Below are positions 6,860 through 13,474 of a DNA stretch of 17,169 nt, piece by piece; the first letter of the stretch is position 1; the number at the start of each line of letters is the position of its first letter. The translations under genes were made by a program, and so were the position numbers. Below the pieces are notes generated by a model, which was not told the DNA's origin, ran no database searches, and saw only the letters and a list, made by a program, of their open reading frames with translations. Location of the stretch: positions 1-17,169 of the forward strand of contig JBJDZI010000038.1 of the NCBI GenBank assembly GCA_051867925.1, read 5' to 3'. Origin of the DNA: CAKSQF01 sp051867925. Lineage in GTDB: Bacteria > Bacillota > Clostridia > Oscillospirales > CAG-272.

Positions 6860-6886
6860 ACGCCGACGAGAATTCGTCGGCGTTTT
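6860..6886 (+). terminator. Terminator-like hairpin in the 6.6-6.96 kb spacer
   Basis: A perfect 10-bp stem (ACGCCGACGA, 6860-6869, with 6874-6883) with loop GAAT is followed by TTTC. It reads best on the plus strand, about 290 bases past the methyltransferase stop, so it may belong to the repeat DNA and need not serve that gene. Confidence 0.5.
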
Positions 6887-6899
6887 CTAATAGTTTTCG

Positions 6900-6959
6900 G
6901 AGTCCGGAACCCTTTTTCGAAAGAGTTCCGGTGGGGTTCCAAAGGGAAAAGCCCCTTGG
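6900..6959 (-). terminator. Stop-proximal double-hairpin element after aconitase
   Basis: On the minus strand, directly after the aconitase stop, comes a small hairpin (CCAAGGG / CCCTTTGG). A 28-base hairpin follows (6904-6931; CCGGAACTCTTT, loop CGAA, with one G-T pair). The plan matches the elements at 6586-6640 and 17096-17146. Confidence 0.55.
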
Positions 6960-9194
6960 TCAATTATTCCGATAATAATTCATCAGACAGCCGTCCAGCA
7001 GGATCTGACGGTCGCCGGCAGGGAGGGACTCCAGCAGGAAGGTGAAGGGAGACGCCTTGCCGTCGTGGATGATATAGGCGGGCACTTCCACGGCATCGGA
7101 AGCCAGAATCTCACGGATGTTCGGGATGAAGATATAATCGTCCACCGCCACGGGGAGGTCGCCCTGATAGGTCAGCGGAAGCATACCCCAATTGATCAGA
7201 TTGGAGCGGTAGCGTTTGGTGGCGTACTCGCGGGCGATGTTGGCAAGACCGCCCAGCACGCGCTGACAGGATGCCGCCTGCTCGCGGGCGGAGCCGTCGC
7301 CGGGCTTCAGCGCACAGACCACCGAACCCAGCATAATGGAGTCGGAGGGCGCATCGCTCACGGTAGCAACGGCAGCGTAGACCTCATCCAGCTCGGCGAT
7401 GTGCACTCCGGAGAGACGGTCTGCCTCAGCGGCGCGAACCGCCTTAGCTTTGCCTACATATGCGGGATCTTTTCTCGAAAGAGCGAAGGAGGACAGCTTC
7501 TCAGGGTTGGAACGGTAGGAAGAGGTGTCGCCCGAGGGGATCAGTTCGTCGGTGGTGGTGACAGGATCATTGATGATGGTGACCGCTTTCAAGAGGAGAT
7601 TGTCGGCGGGCGCGTTCATCTTGGGCCAATCGGCAATATTGGGACCAAAGACCAGCTCGGTCTCGGGCTTTGCCTTGCCGTAGCCGTTATAGATGCGGTT
7701 GTCGTAAACCGTCTTGTCAAAGTGATAGCAGGGCGTGGTGTAGGAAACGTCCAACTCGGTAGCGGGAGTCAGTACGCCGCCGTTGGCAGCAGTGGCGGCG
7801 ATGGAGCGGGAGTCCATCAGGGCAACTGCCGCAATCTGATTGTCGCCGGGCTTGGAGCCTTCGCGGTTGGGGAAGTTACGGGTGGAGTGACGGATAGACA
7901 GACCGCCGTTGGCGGGAACATCGCCTGCGCCGAAGCAAGGACCGCAGAACGCGGAACGGAGGGTTGCACCTGCAGAGATCAGATCGGCGGCGGCACCTCC
8001 ACGGATCAGTTCCAGCATTACGGGCTGGGATGCGGGGTACACCGACAGAGAGAATCTGCCCGCGCCGGTAGATGCACCGCGGAGGATGTCGGCGGCGGCG
8101 ATCAGGTTATCGAAAGTACCGCCCGCACAGCCTGCGATGACGCCCTGATCCACGTAGAACTTGCCGTCCACGAACTTGGACTGCAAATTCAGCCGTCCCT
8201 CGGGGATGCCCAACTGATTCACCGCGTCTGCCTCGCACTTTGCCAGCAGGGCGGGCGCGTTCTTCAGAAATTCCTTGATGGTGTACGCGTTGGAGGGGTG
8301 GAAGGGGAGCGCGATCATAGGCTCGATCTGATCCAGTTCGATCTCTACCATGCCGTCGTAATAAGCGGGAGAGGCGGGAGTCAGTCTCTTGTAATCACCC
8401 GCTCTGCCGTGGAGGGCAAGATATGCCTCGGTCTGCTCGTCAGTCTCCCAAATGGAGGAGAGACAGGTGGTTTCGGTGGTCATGACGTCGATGCCGTTAC
8501 GGAACTCCATAGGCAGGTTGTGAACGCCATCGCCGATAAACTCCAGCACTTTGTTTTTCACAAATCCCGATGCGAACACAGCGCCGATCAGCGCGATGGC
8601 AACGTCCTGAGGTCCTACGCCTACCCGAGGCTTGCCGCTGAGTTTCACCGCGATCACTTCGGGATATGCGATGTCATAGGTTCTGCCCAGCAGTTGCTTC
8701 ACCAGTTCGGGACCGCCTTCACCGATCGCCATGGTACCGATGGCACCGTAGCGAGTGTGGGAGTCAGAGCCCAGGAGCATCTTGCCGCAGCCTGCAAAAG
8801 ATTCGCGCATATAGGAGTGGATCACCGCCTGGTGAGGGGGAACGAAGATGCCGCCGTATTTTTCTGCGGCAGAAAGACCAAACATATGGTCATCCTCGTT
8901 GATAGTGCCGCCCACCGCGCAAAGGGAGTTGTGGCAGTTGGTCAGCACATAGGGCAGGGGAAATTCCTTCAGCCCCGATGCACGAGCGGTCTGAATGATT
9001 CCGACATAGGTGATATCGTGGGATGCCATGGCGTCAAATTTGATTTTCAGACGCCGGTCATTTCCCGATGTGTTGTGGGAAGTGAGGATGGAGTACGCCA
9101 TCGTGTTCTTTTTGGCGTCGGATGCGGACAGAAAGGACTTGTCCGAAATCGTGCCGTTTTCATAGAAAACGCCGTTTTGAGTGAGTTTGATCAT
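6960..9194 (-). CDS. acn: Aconitate hydratase (aconitase A family, about 750-residue type)
   Basis: Aconitase interconverts citrate and isocitrate with a [4Fe-4S] cluster. The protein is 744 residues, the length of the shorter aconitases known from Bacteroides and Clostridia. The ATG at 9194 has AAGGAG eight bases upstream. SDSHTR (143-148), IAGCAGG (353-359, Cys356), FCGPCFGAG (416-424, Cys417 and Cys420) and STRNFPNREG (437-446) supply the cluster ligands and active site. GDGSARE (632-638) holds the catalytic serine of the swivelling C-terminal domain. All key residues are present. No citrate synthase or isocitrate dehydrogenase gene is adjacent. A related hydratase with another substrate cannot be ruled out from sequence alone. 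It has its own promoter at 9239-9267 and runs divergently from the ThuA-like gene. Confidence 0.88.
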   Translation of the reverse strand: MIKLTQNGVFYENGTISDKSFLSASDAKKNTMAYSILTSHNTSGNDRRLKIKFDAMASHDITYVGIIQTARASGLKEFPLPYVLTNCHNSLCAVGGTINEDDHMFGLSAAEKYGGIFVPPHQAVIHSYMRESFAGCGKMLLGSDSHTRYGAIGTMAIGEGGPELVKQLLGRTYDIAYPEVIAVKLSGKPRVGVGPQDVAIALIGAVFASGFVKNKVLEFIGDGVHNLPMEFRNGIDVMTTETTCLSSIWETDEQTEAYLALHGRAGDYKRLTPASPAYYDGMVEIELDQIEPMIALPFHPSNAYTIKEFLKNAPALLAKCEADAVNQLGIPEGRLNLQSKFVDGKFYVDQGVIAGCAGGTFDNLIAAADILRGASTGAGRFSLSVYPASQPVMLELIRGGAAADLISAGATLRSAFCGPCFGAGDVPANGGLSIRHSTRNFPNREGSKPGDNQIAAVALMDSRSIAATAANGGVLTPATELDVSYTTPCYHFDKTVYDNRIYNGYGKAKPETELVFGPNIADWPKMNAPADNLLLKAVTIINDPVTTTDELIPSGDTSSYRSNPEKLSSFALSRKDPAYVGKAKAVRAAEADRLSGVHIAELDEVYAAVATVSDAPSDSIMLGSVVCALKPGDGSAREQAASCQRVLGGLANIAREYATKRYRSNLINWGMLPLTYQGDLPVAVDDYIFIPNIREILASDAVEVPAYIIHDGKASPFTFLLESLPAGDRQILLDGCLMNYYRNN

Positions 9195-9238
9195 GTATGT
9201 TGCTCCTTTTTGGGGGATTTTTTCAAAAATACGCTTTT

Positions 9239-9267
9239 ATTATAGCACAAAGCCGCGGCGATTGCAA
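9239..9267 (-). promoter_or_regulatory. SigA-type promoter of the aconitase gene
   Basis: Reading the minus strand, TTGCAA (9267-9262), a 17-bp spacer ending in TGC, then TATAAT (9244-9239). The TG one base before the -10 makes it an extended -10 promoter. It lies about 45 bases before the start codon. Confidence 0.85.
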
Positions 9268-9284
9268 GATATTTTTTCACGCTC

Positions 9285-9313
9285 TTGACAGAATCGGGGA
9301 AATATGTTACAAT
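9285..9313 (+). promoter_or_regulatory. SigA-type promoter of the ThuA-like gene
   Basis: A consensus TTGACA (9285-9290), a 17-bp spacer, and TACAAT (9308-9313). Its -35 lies 17 bp from the -35 of the divergent aconitase promoter. The leader to the start codon is about 50 bases. Confidence 0.85.
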
Positions 9314-9368
9314 AATGGAAACGAATATCGAAAGTCGGCGCGCTGCCGACACCGATTTGGAGGCTTCT

Positions 9369-10091
9369 ATGATCAAAGTTACAGTTTTCAACGAATTCGT
9401 CCACGAAAAGCACGACGATGCCGTGAGAGCGATCTATCCCAACGGCATCCATACCGCCATCGCCGATTTTCTGCGCTCCGACGAGATCTCTGTCCGCACC
9501 GTGACGTTGGACGATCCCGAGTGCGGACTGACGCAGGATGTGCTGGACGATACCGACGTCCTCATCTGGTGGGGACATATGGCGCATCACATGGTTCCCG
9601 ACGAGGTGGCACACCGCGTGCAGGAGAGCGTACTGAAGGGGATGGGCTTCATCCCTCTCCACTCCGGTCATCACTCCAAACCCTTCCGCTATCTGATGGG
9701 TACTACCTGCAATGTCAACTGGCGTGAGGACGGCGACTTCTGCCGTCTGTGGATCTGCGATCCCTCCCACCCCATCGTGGCAGGACTGAATCGCTTCGTC
9801 GAGATCCCCCACGAGGAAATGTACACCGAGCCTTTCGGCATCCCCGAACCCGACAAGCTCCTGCTCATCGGCTGGTACGACAGCGGCGAGGTCTTCCGCT
9901 CCGGCTGTATCTATCAGCGCGGCCACGGCAAGATTTTCTACTTCCAGCCCGGTCACGAGACCTACCCCACTTACTACATTCCCGAAGTGCAGACCATCAT
10001 CCGCAATGCCGTGAAGTGGGCGGCTCCCACCTACCGCACCCCCGATCTGCCCTGCCCTTGGGTTCCCCGCATCACACCTAAGGAAAACTGA
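9369..10091 (+). CDS. ThuA-like domain protein
   Basis: A 240-residue cytosolic protein of the ThuA (trehalose utilisation) family, which has a class I glutamine-amidotransferase-like fold. The ATG at 9369 has GGAGG (9359-9363) five bases upstream. An in-frame TTG at 9285 is part of the -35 box and cannot be the start. DVLIWWGHMAHH (63-74), PLHSGHHSK (95-103) and QPGHETYPTYY are the conserved His/Gly-rich motifs of the family. ThuA homologues in rhizobia act in sugar breakdown through 3-keto intermediates; the role in Firmicutes is not settled. No trehalose genes lie next to it. It is transcribed alone, and I see no strong terminator after it. Confidence 0.85.
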   Translation: MIKVTVFNEFVHEKHDDAVRAIYPNGIHTAIADFLRSDEISVRTVTLDDPECGLTQDVLDDTDVLIWWGHMAHHMVPDEVAHRVQESVLKGMGFIPLHSGHHSKPFRYLMGTTCNVNWREDGDFCRLWICDPSHPIVAGLNRFVEIPHEEMYTEPFGIPEPDKLLLIGWYDSGEVFRSGCIYQRGHGKIFYFQPGHETYPTYYIPEVQTIIRNAVKWAAPTYRTPDLPCPWVPRITPKEN

Positions 10092-10172
10092 TCTGTTCGG
10101 CAGACCGAAATCTTGCGCTTTGCGTGAGCTCTTCCCCATTGTCCCCCAAAAACGCGCGGGCAGGGGCAGGAT

Positions 10173-10201
10173 TTGATATTCTTTTCAAAATTGCATATAC
10201 T
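10173..10201 (+). promoter_or_regulatory. SigA-type promoter of yitT
   Basis: TTGATA (10173-10178), a 17-bp spacer, and TATACT (10196-10201). The start would fall near 10208, giving a leader of about 90 bases that contains the palindrome at 10218-10239. Confidence 0.75.
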
Positions 10202-10217
10202 GTGGATAACACAATCG

Positions 10218-10239
10218 GCCGGGCAAATATTTGCCCGGC
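10218..10239 (+). promoter_or_regulatory. Perfect palindrome in the yitT leader
   Basis: A 22-base perfect palindrome (GCCGGGCAAAT with its complement) lies about 10 bases into the expected transcript. A T-rich run (GGTTTTTGG) follows a few bases later. It could be an mRNA 5' stem-loop, a weak attenuator or a dyad for a regulator. Its centre CAAATATTTG resembles CAAATACTTG in the hairpin at 79-100. Confidence 0.5.
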
Positions 10240-10261
10240 TTCATCAAGGTTTTTGGGAGGT

Positions 10262-10288
10262 ATGGAGGATTTATCGATGATCCTCTGA
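10262..10288 (+). promoter_or_regulatory. Possible minimal leader ORF before yitT
   Basis: GGAGG (10264-10268) is well spaced for the ATG at 10277, which opens only three codons and a stop (ATGATCCTCTGA), eight bases before the yitT ATG. An in-frame ATG at 10262 would give eight codons. The yitT start itself has no ribosome binding site. Reinitiation is possible; this is inference. Confidence 0.35.
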
Positions 10289-10295
10289 AAAATCT

Positions 10296-11153
10296 ATGTT
10301 CAAAAAAATCATGGGACTGACCTTTGGCGCGGCAGTCTATTCGGCGGGAATCGCGCTGTTTTTGGATCCCCACAATCTGGCGCCCGGAGGAGTGGGCGGC
10401 ATTGCCATCATGCTCAACCGTCTGGCCCCCTTTTTGGATACGGGCGGTTGGATCTTACTGCTCAACATCCCCCTGCTGATTGTTGGATTGATCGTATTCG
10501 GACGGAAGTTCCTGCTGTCCACCGTATACACCACGGTTCTTTCCTCCGTGATGGTGGACGTGATCGCACGACTCATGGCAGATCAGCCTCGGATTACCGA
10601 GAACACCCTGCTGGCGGCACTGGCAGGTGGTGCGGGACTGTCCATCGGCATGGGCATCGTCTTTCGCAGCGGCGGAACCACGGGCGGTATGGACATCGTG
10701 GTCAAACTGCTCCGCAAACGCTTCCGTCACCTGAAAACGGGTGCCATTTTTATGGCGATGGATATCACCGTGGTCTTGTTCACCATCCCCGTGATGGGTG
10801 GATTGGAGCCTGCATTGTACGCGGCAGTTGCGCTGGTAGTGGCAAGCGTGCTGGTGGACAAGGTTTTGTACGGCGCAGAAGGCGGAACGCTCTTCTACAT
10901 CGTCACCGATACCCCCGACGAGATCGGACGGCGGATCATGGACGAGGTAGATCTGGGCGTCACCTATCTGCAAGGCGAGGGAGCCTACACCGGAGTGCCC
11001 AAGCGGGTGCTTCTCTGTGTGGCACGCAAACAGCTTTCCCCGAAGATTCGGGACATCGTCAAAGCGGAAGATCCGTCGGCATTTCTCATCGTTACCCCCG
11101 CCAGCGAAGTGCTGGGCGAAGGATTCAAATCTCACGGAGCCGAGGAGCTGTAA
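10296..11153 (+). CDS. yitT: YitT family membrane protein with DUF2179 domain
   Basis: A 285-residue membrane protein. The N-terminal 180-190 residues hold about five helices with the family patterns LAPGGVGGIAIML (27-39) and FRSGGTTGGMDIVVK (122-136). The C-terminal part from about 195 is the soluble DUF2179 domain (FYIVTDTPDEIG, then GAYTG). YitT proteins are widespread in Firmicutes; the transported substrate or other function is not established. The start is fixed: the frame is closed upstream by a TGA at 10278, and ATG 10296 is the only usual start codon after it. There is no ribosome binding site right before it; the closest GGAGG lies 27 bases upstream before a tiny ORF. It is monocistronic, ending in a strong terminator. 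Confidence 0.9.
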   Translation: MFKKIMGLTFGAAVYSAGIALFLDPHNLAPGGVGGIAIMLNRLAPFLDTGGWILLLNIPLLIVGLIVFGRKFLLSTVYTTVLSSVMVDVIARLMADQPRITENTLLAALAGGAGLSIGMGIVFRSGGTTGGMDIVVKLLRKRFRHLKTGAIFMAMDITVVLFTIPVMGGLEPALYAAVALVVASVLVDKVLYGAEGGTLFYIVTDTPDEIGRRIMDEVDLGVTYLQGEGAYTGVPKRVLLCVARKQLSPKIRDIVKAEDPSAFLIVTPASEVLGEGFKSHGAEEL

Positions 11154-11180
11154 CGCACAACCGCAAGGGTCGATTTTATC

Positions 11181-11220
11181 AAACAGAGGGTTTGACCGTT
11201 TGGTCAAACCCTCTGTTTTT
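11181..11220 (+). terminator. Strong terminator between yitT and the convergent surface-protein gene
   Basis: A perfect 17-bp stem (11181-11197 with 11202-11218; AAACAGAGGGTTTGACC) with loop GTTT ends in TTTTT on the plus strand. The minus strand has only TTTG after the stem, so it serves yitT best. It is also the nearest strong hairpin for the leftward gene ending at 11296. Confidence 0.95.
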
Positions 11221-11295
11221 GGGTGGGACTTGATCGTCCCTATTCAGGAAGTCACCGCTGAGCGTTCGCAGCAATTGCAGCGGATCTTCGATGGA

Positions 11296-13092
11296 TTATT
11301 CAGCGATCTTGCGCTTCTTAGAAACGACTACTGCGCCCAGAGACAGGACTGCGGTTGCCGCAACAACGGAGTAAACCAGAGCGTCGCCGGTGGGTGCGGG
11401 ATCGGGAGTAGCAGTAGGATCAGAGCTGTAGAAGACGAATGCGTGGTTGAGCGACATCTTGTCACCGCCGTCCACGGAGCAGTTCATGTTCAGAACCTGA
11501 CCGCCGTCAGTCTCCAGGAAGTATGCCACAAAGGGATAAGCCTTACCTGCTTCCAGATCGATGGACTCGATGTAGGTGTTGCCGTGAGGTCTGCCGTCTT
11601 TTTCGCCGTCATTCCAGGTATAACCTGCCCACATCTCGTATGCGCGCTTGCCGCCGATCTCCAGCATGAAGCCGTTGTCCACGTCGTATGCGCCGAAGGT
11701 GTAACTACCGGAAACTTCGGGAACCAGCCAACCGGTGTATTTGATGACGTAACCGTCGTCGCCGATCAGAGCTGCCTCAAGGGTGGCAACCTTCTTGGTC
11801 TCGCCTTTCACCAGAACTTCCATCAGCGCATCGATGGATTCATCGAACTTGAAGTTCTCTTCCACACATTGAGCGCCGTTTGCACCGGTGCCGCGTCCGA
11901 CCAGCTCATTGCCAAGCTTGCCCTTATTGGCAAAATAGAACTCCTTGGTCAGGTTAAAGGTAAATGCTTCGTTGATATTTTTGCCGGAGTTGGTGTCGTC
12001 GGGAGTGGTGGTAGCGAAAATCTCCAGAGCATCGCCGCCGCCCAGTTCCAGGAAGTAGATCTCAACGTTTACGGGCTTATTGGCTTCCAGAGTAAAGGAA
12101 CCGTTGTCGGATACCAAACGGTCGTTGGAACCGTCGAACCAGTGAGAAGCGCCCCAGTATTCATAAACCTTCTTGCCGTCCACGAACATGGCGAAACCGT
12201 TGTCGATCTTTCTGCCGATCAGGGTGTAGGTACCTGCTTCGCTTGCAGTCATCGTACCGGTCCACTTATAGATGTACCAGTCTTCGTTGCCTGCCTTGAC
12301 TTCGGTAACGTTCTCTTCGGTAGACATCAGAATCGAACCGTTCAGCAGAGTCTCGATGGAAGCGTCGAATTTCTTGTTGTTGTCGAAGCTGCAACTTGCA
12401 CCGTAAGAATCCTCGCCGATGACAACGGGGTAGTCAACGGTAGGAGACTTGTAGTAGGTGGCGGTGATGTTACCGGTCTCGGAGCAAGCGTACACGCCTT
12501 CAGAGGTAACGAGGCAACGGTTGTTCCGCTCGTTGGTATTGGTGGGACGAATGTAGCCGCCGCCCTCGGAGTTGTTGGTATCTACTGCCATGCCCACGCG
12601 GATGGAGCCGTCTGCGTAGAACCAGCCGTCATCCAGCTGATTTCTTGCGATGAATGCTTCTGCGATAAAGTGGTTGGTAGCTTTACCGTGATCGGAAACG
12701 GATTCGTAAGAAACTGCCGCATCGGTAACGTTGCCTTCTTTTCTGAAGCCGCCATCCTTGTCGGTGAAGCTGACCCATCTCTGGTTCTGGTCACCGGTGA
12801 AAGGACCTACGAAGTACTCCAGGTTAGGGCTATCCCACCAGTTGCCGTCGGAGTGAGCATCAAATCCAACGGTGTAGGCGTCTACTGCAACGTACAGACC
12901 GTCTTCGGTAACGATGCCGTAGTAGGTGTAGGTCTCGTCGCCGTTTTTGGTGACGATGGTGTCAACGTCTTTCCATTCAGCGACACTGCCGTCGAGGGTA
13001 ATGTCGGGAGTCTCAGCCGCGCTGACTGCAAAAGCGGGTGCCATGGTCAGCACCGTTGCGGCTGTAAGAAGAGTTGCAATTGTCTTTTTCAT
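11296..13092 (-). CDS. Secreted surface protein: CBM9-like domain, two PA14-like domains, PTGD-type anchor
   Basis: A 598-residue surface protein. The ATG at 13092 follows AGGAGG with a good spacer. Residues 1-26 are a signal peptide ending in VSAA. Residues 27-200 look like a CBM9-type carbohydrate-binding domain (DITLDGSVAEW at 30-40, GLYVAVDAY, then AEAFIARNQL). Two related blocks follow, about 236-385 and 412-555. They share the PA14-like plan: YKWTG / IKYTGWL, AGTYT / SGSYTFGA, DNGF..DGKKVYEYW / DNGF..GGKRAYEMW, and a YFLE near the end. PA14 domains bind glycans or modulate proteins. The C-terminus has a Pro/Thr linker, PTGD (567-570), a hydrophobic helix and KKRK, fitting a sortase-type or membrane anchor; LPXTG itself is not exact. 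No catalytic domain is seen. It is transcribed alone, and a carbohydrate-adhesion role is inferred. Confidence 0.8.
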   Translation of the reverse strand: MKKTIATLLTAATVLTMAPAFAVSAAETPDITLDGSVAEWKDVDTIVTKNGDETYTYYGIVTEDGLYVAVDAYTVGFDAHSDGNWWDSPNLEYFVGPFTGDQNQRWVSFTDKDGGFRKEGNVTDAAVSYESVSDHGKATNHFIAEAFIARNQLDDGWFYADGSIRVGMAVDTNNSEGGGYIRPTNTNERNNRCLVTSEGVYACSETGNITATYYKSPTVDYPVVIGEDSYGASCSFDNNKKFDASIETLLNGSILMSTEENVTEVKAGNEDWYIYKWTGTMTASEAGTYTLIGRKIDNGFAMFVDGKKVYEYWGASHWFDGSNDRLVSDNGSFTLEANKPVNVEIYFLELGGGDALEIFATTTPDDTNSGKNINEAFTFNLTKEFYFANKGKLGNELVGRGTGANGAQCVEENFKFDESIDALMEVLVKGETKKVATLEAALIGDDGYVIKYTGWLVPEVSGSYTFGAYDVDNGFMLEIGGKRAYEMWAGYTWNDGEKDGRPHGNTYIESIDLEAGKAYPFVAYFLETDGGQVLNMNCSVDGGDKMSLNHAFVFYSSDPTATPDPAPTGDALVYSVVAATAVLSLGAVVVSKKRKIAE

Positions 13093-13113
13093 AATATCCT
13101 CCTGATAAGTTTG

Positions 13114-13136
13114 GCAAGGTCGCTGCGAGACCTTGC
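13114..13136 (-). promoter_or_regulatory. 5' stem-loop in the surface-protein mRNA leader
   Basis: On the minus strand GCAAGGTC pairs with GACCTTGC around loop TCGCAGC. It starts about five bases after the expected transcription start and ends about 10 bases before the AGGAGG. A near-terminal 5' stem-loop of this kind usually protects mRNA; that role is inferred. Confidence 0.6.
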
Positions 13137-13147
13137 TGTTCATTCCA

Positions 13148-13176
13148 ATTGTACACCTTGTTCACAAAAAAGTCAA
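13148..13176 (-). promoter_or_regulatory. SigA-type promoter of the surface-protein gene
   Basis: On the minus strand TTGACT (13176-13171), a 17-bp spacer, and TACAAT (13153-13148). The leader to the start codon is about 50 bases. Confidence 0.88.
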
Positions 13177-13287
13177 GAATAATTCGTGATTTCTTTATAC
13201 AAATGCGTTTTTTCTACATATTCGCTAAAGCAAGAATGAAGTTTTTGGTTAATTTGACCATCCTCGTTGACTCGCTAATGCGCAAAA

Positions 13288-13308
13288 ATCCCGCCCTAAG
13301 GGCGGGAT
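13288..13308 (-). terminator. Terminator of the trkA-trkH unit (palindrome followed by U-run)
   Basis: On the minus strand the 9-bp stem ends in GGGATTTTTGCG, so this copy of the palindrome has a T-run, while the copy nearer trkH (13451-13471) does not. It lies 167 bases past the trkH stop and would also shield the surface-protein promoter. Confidence 0.6.
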
Positions 13309-13471
13309 GCAGCCTGTCGATAAACTATAAATTTAGAGTACCGCCAGCCAAGGAAAGGGGTTGGGAGCCCGAGGGAAGGGGAAAAACTTCGGCGTCCCCG
13401 ATGGTTTTCCCCTTCCCTCGGTATGGTATGGGGCTTTTTCGACACTCTGAATCCCGCCCTAAGGGCGGGAT
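13288..13471 (+). repeat. Composite dispersed repeat, copy 3, bounded by two identical palindromes
   Basis: An exact 21-base palindrome (ATCCCGCCC-TAA-GGGCGGGAT) occurs at 13288-13308 and again, in direct orientation, at 13451-13471. Between them lie the 22-base block shared with copy 2 (13343-13364) and a hairpin with an 18-bp stem (13369-13387 with 13404-13421, one bulged A). The 64-nt module (13381-13444) is diverged from copies 1 and 2 but equal in length. It ends in the TTTTTCGACACTCTGA seen in copy 1. The whole gap 13093-13474 has no gene; the rest of it holds the leader and promoter of the surface-protein gene. Confidence 0.8.
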
Positions 13472-13474
13472 GGA

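Noticed and set aside
7065..9245. 726-codon open frame on the plus strand
   Set aside because: It is antisense to aconitase, whose motifs are complete, and its translation has no recognisable domain. It also runs across both aconitase promoter and start.
11017..13182. 721-codon open frame on the plus strand
   Set aside because: It lies antisense to the surface-protein gene and crosses the end of yitT, its terminator and the promoter at 13148-13176. The leftward gene has a signal peptide, SD and domains.
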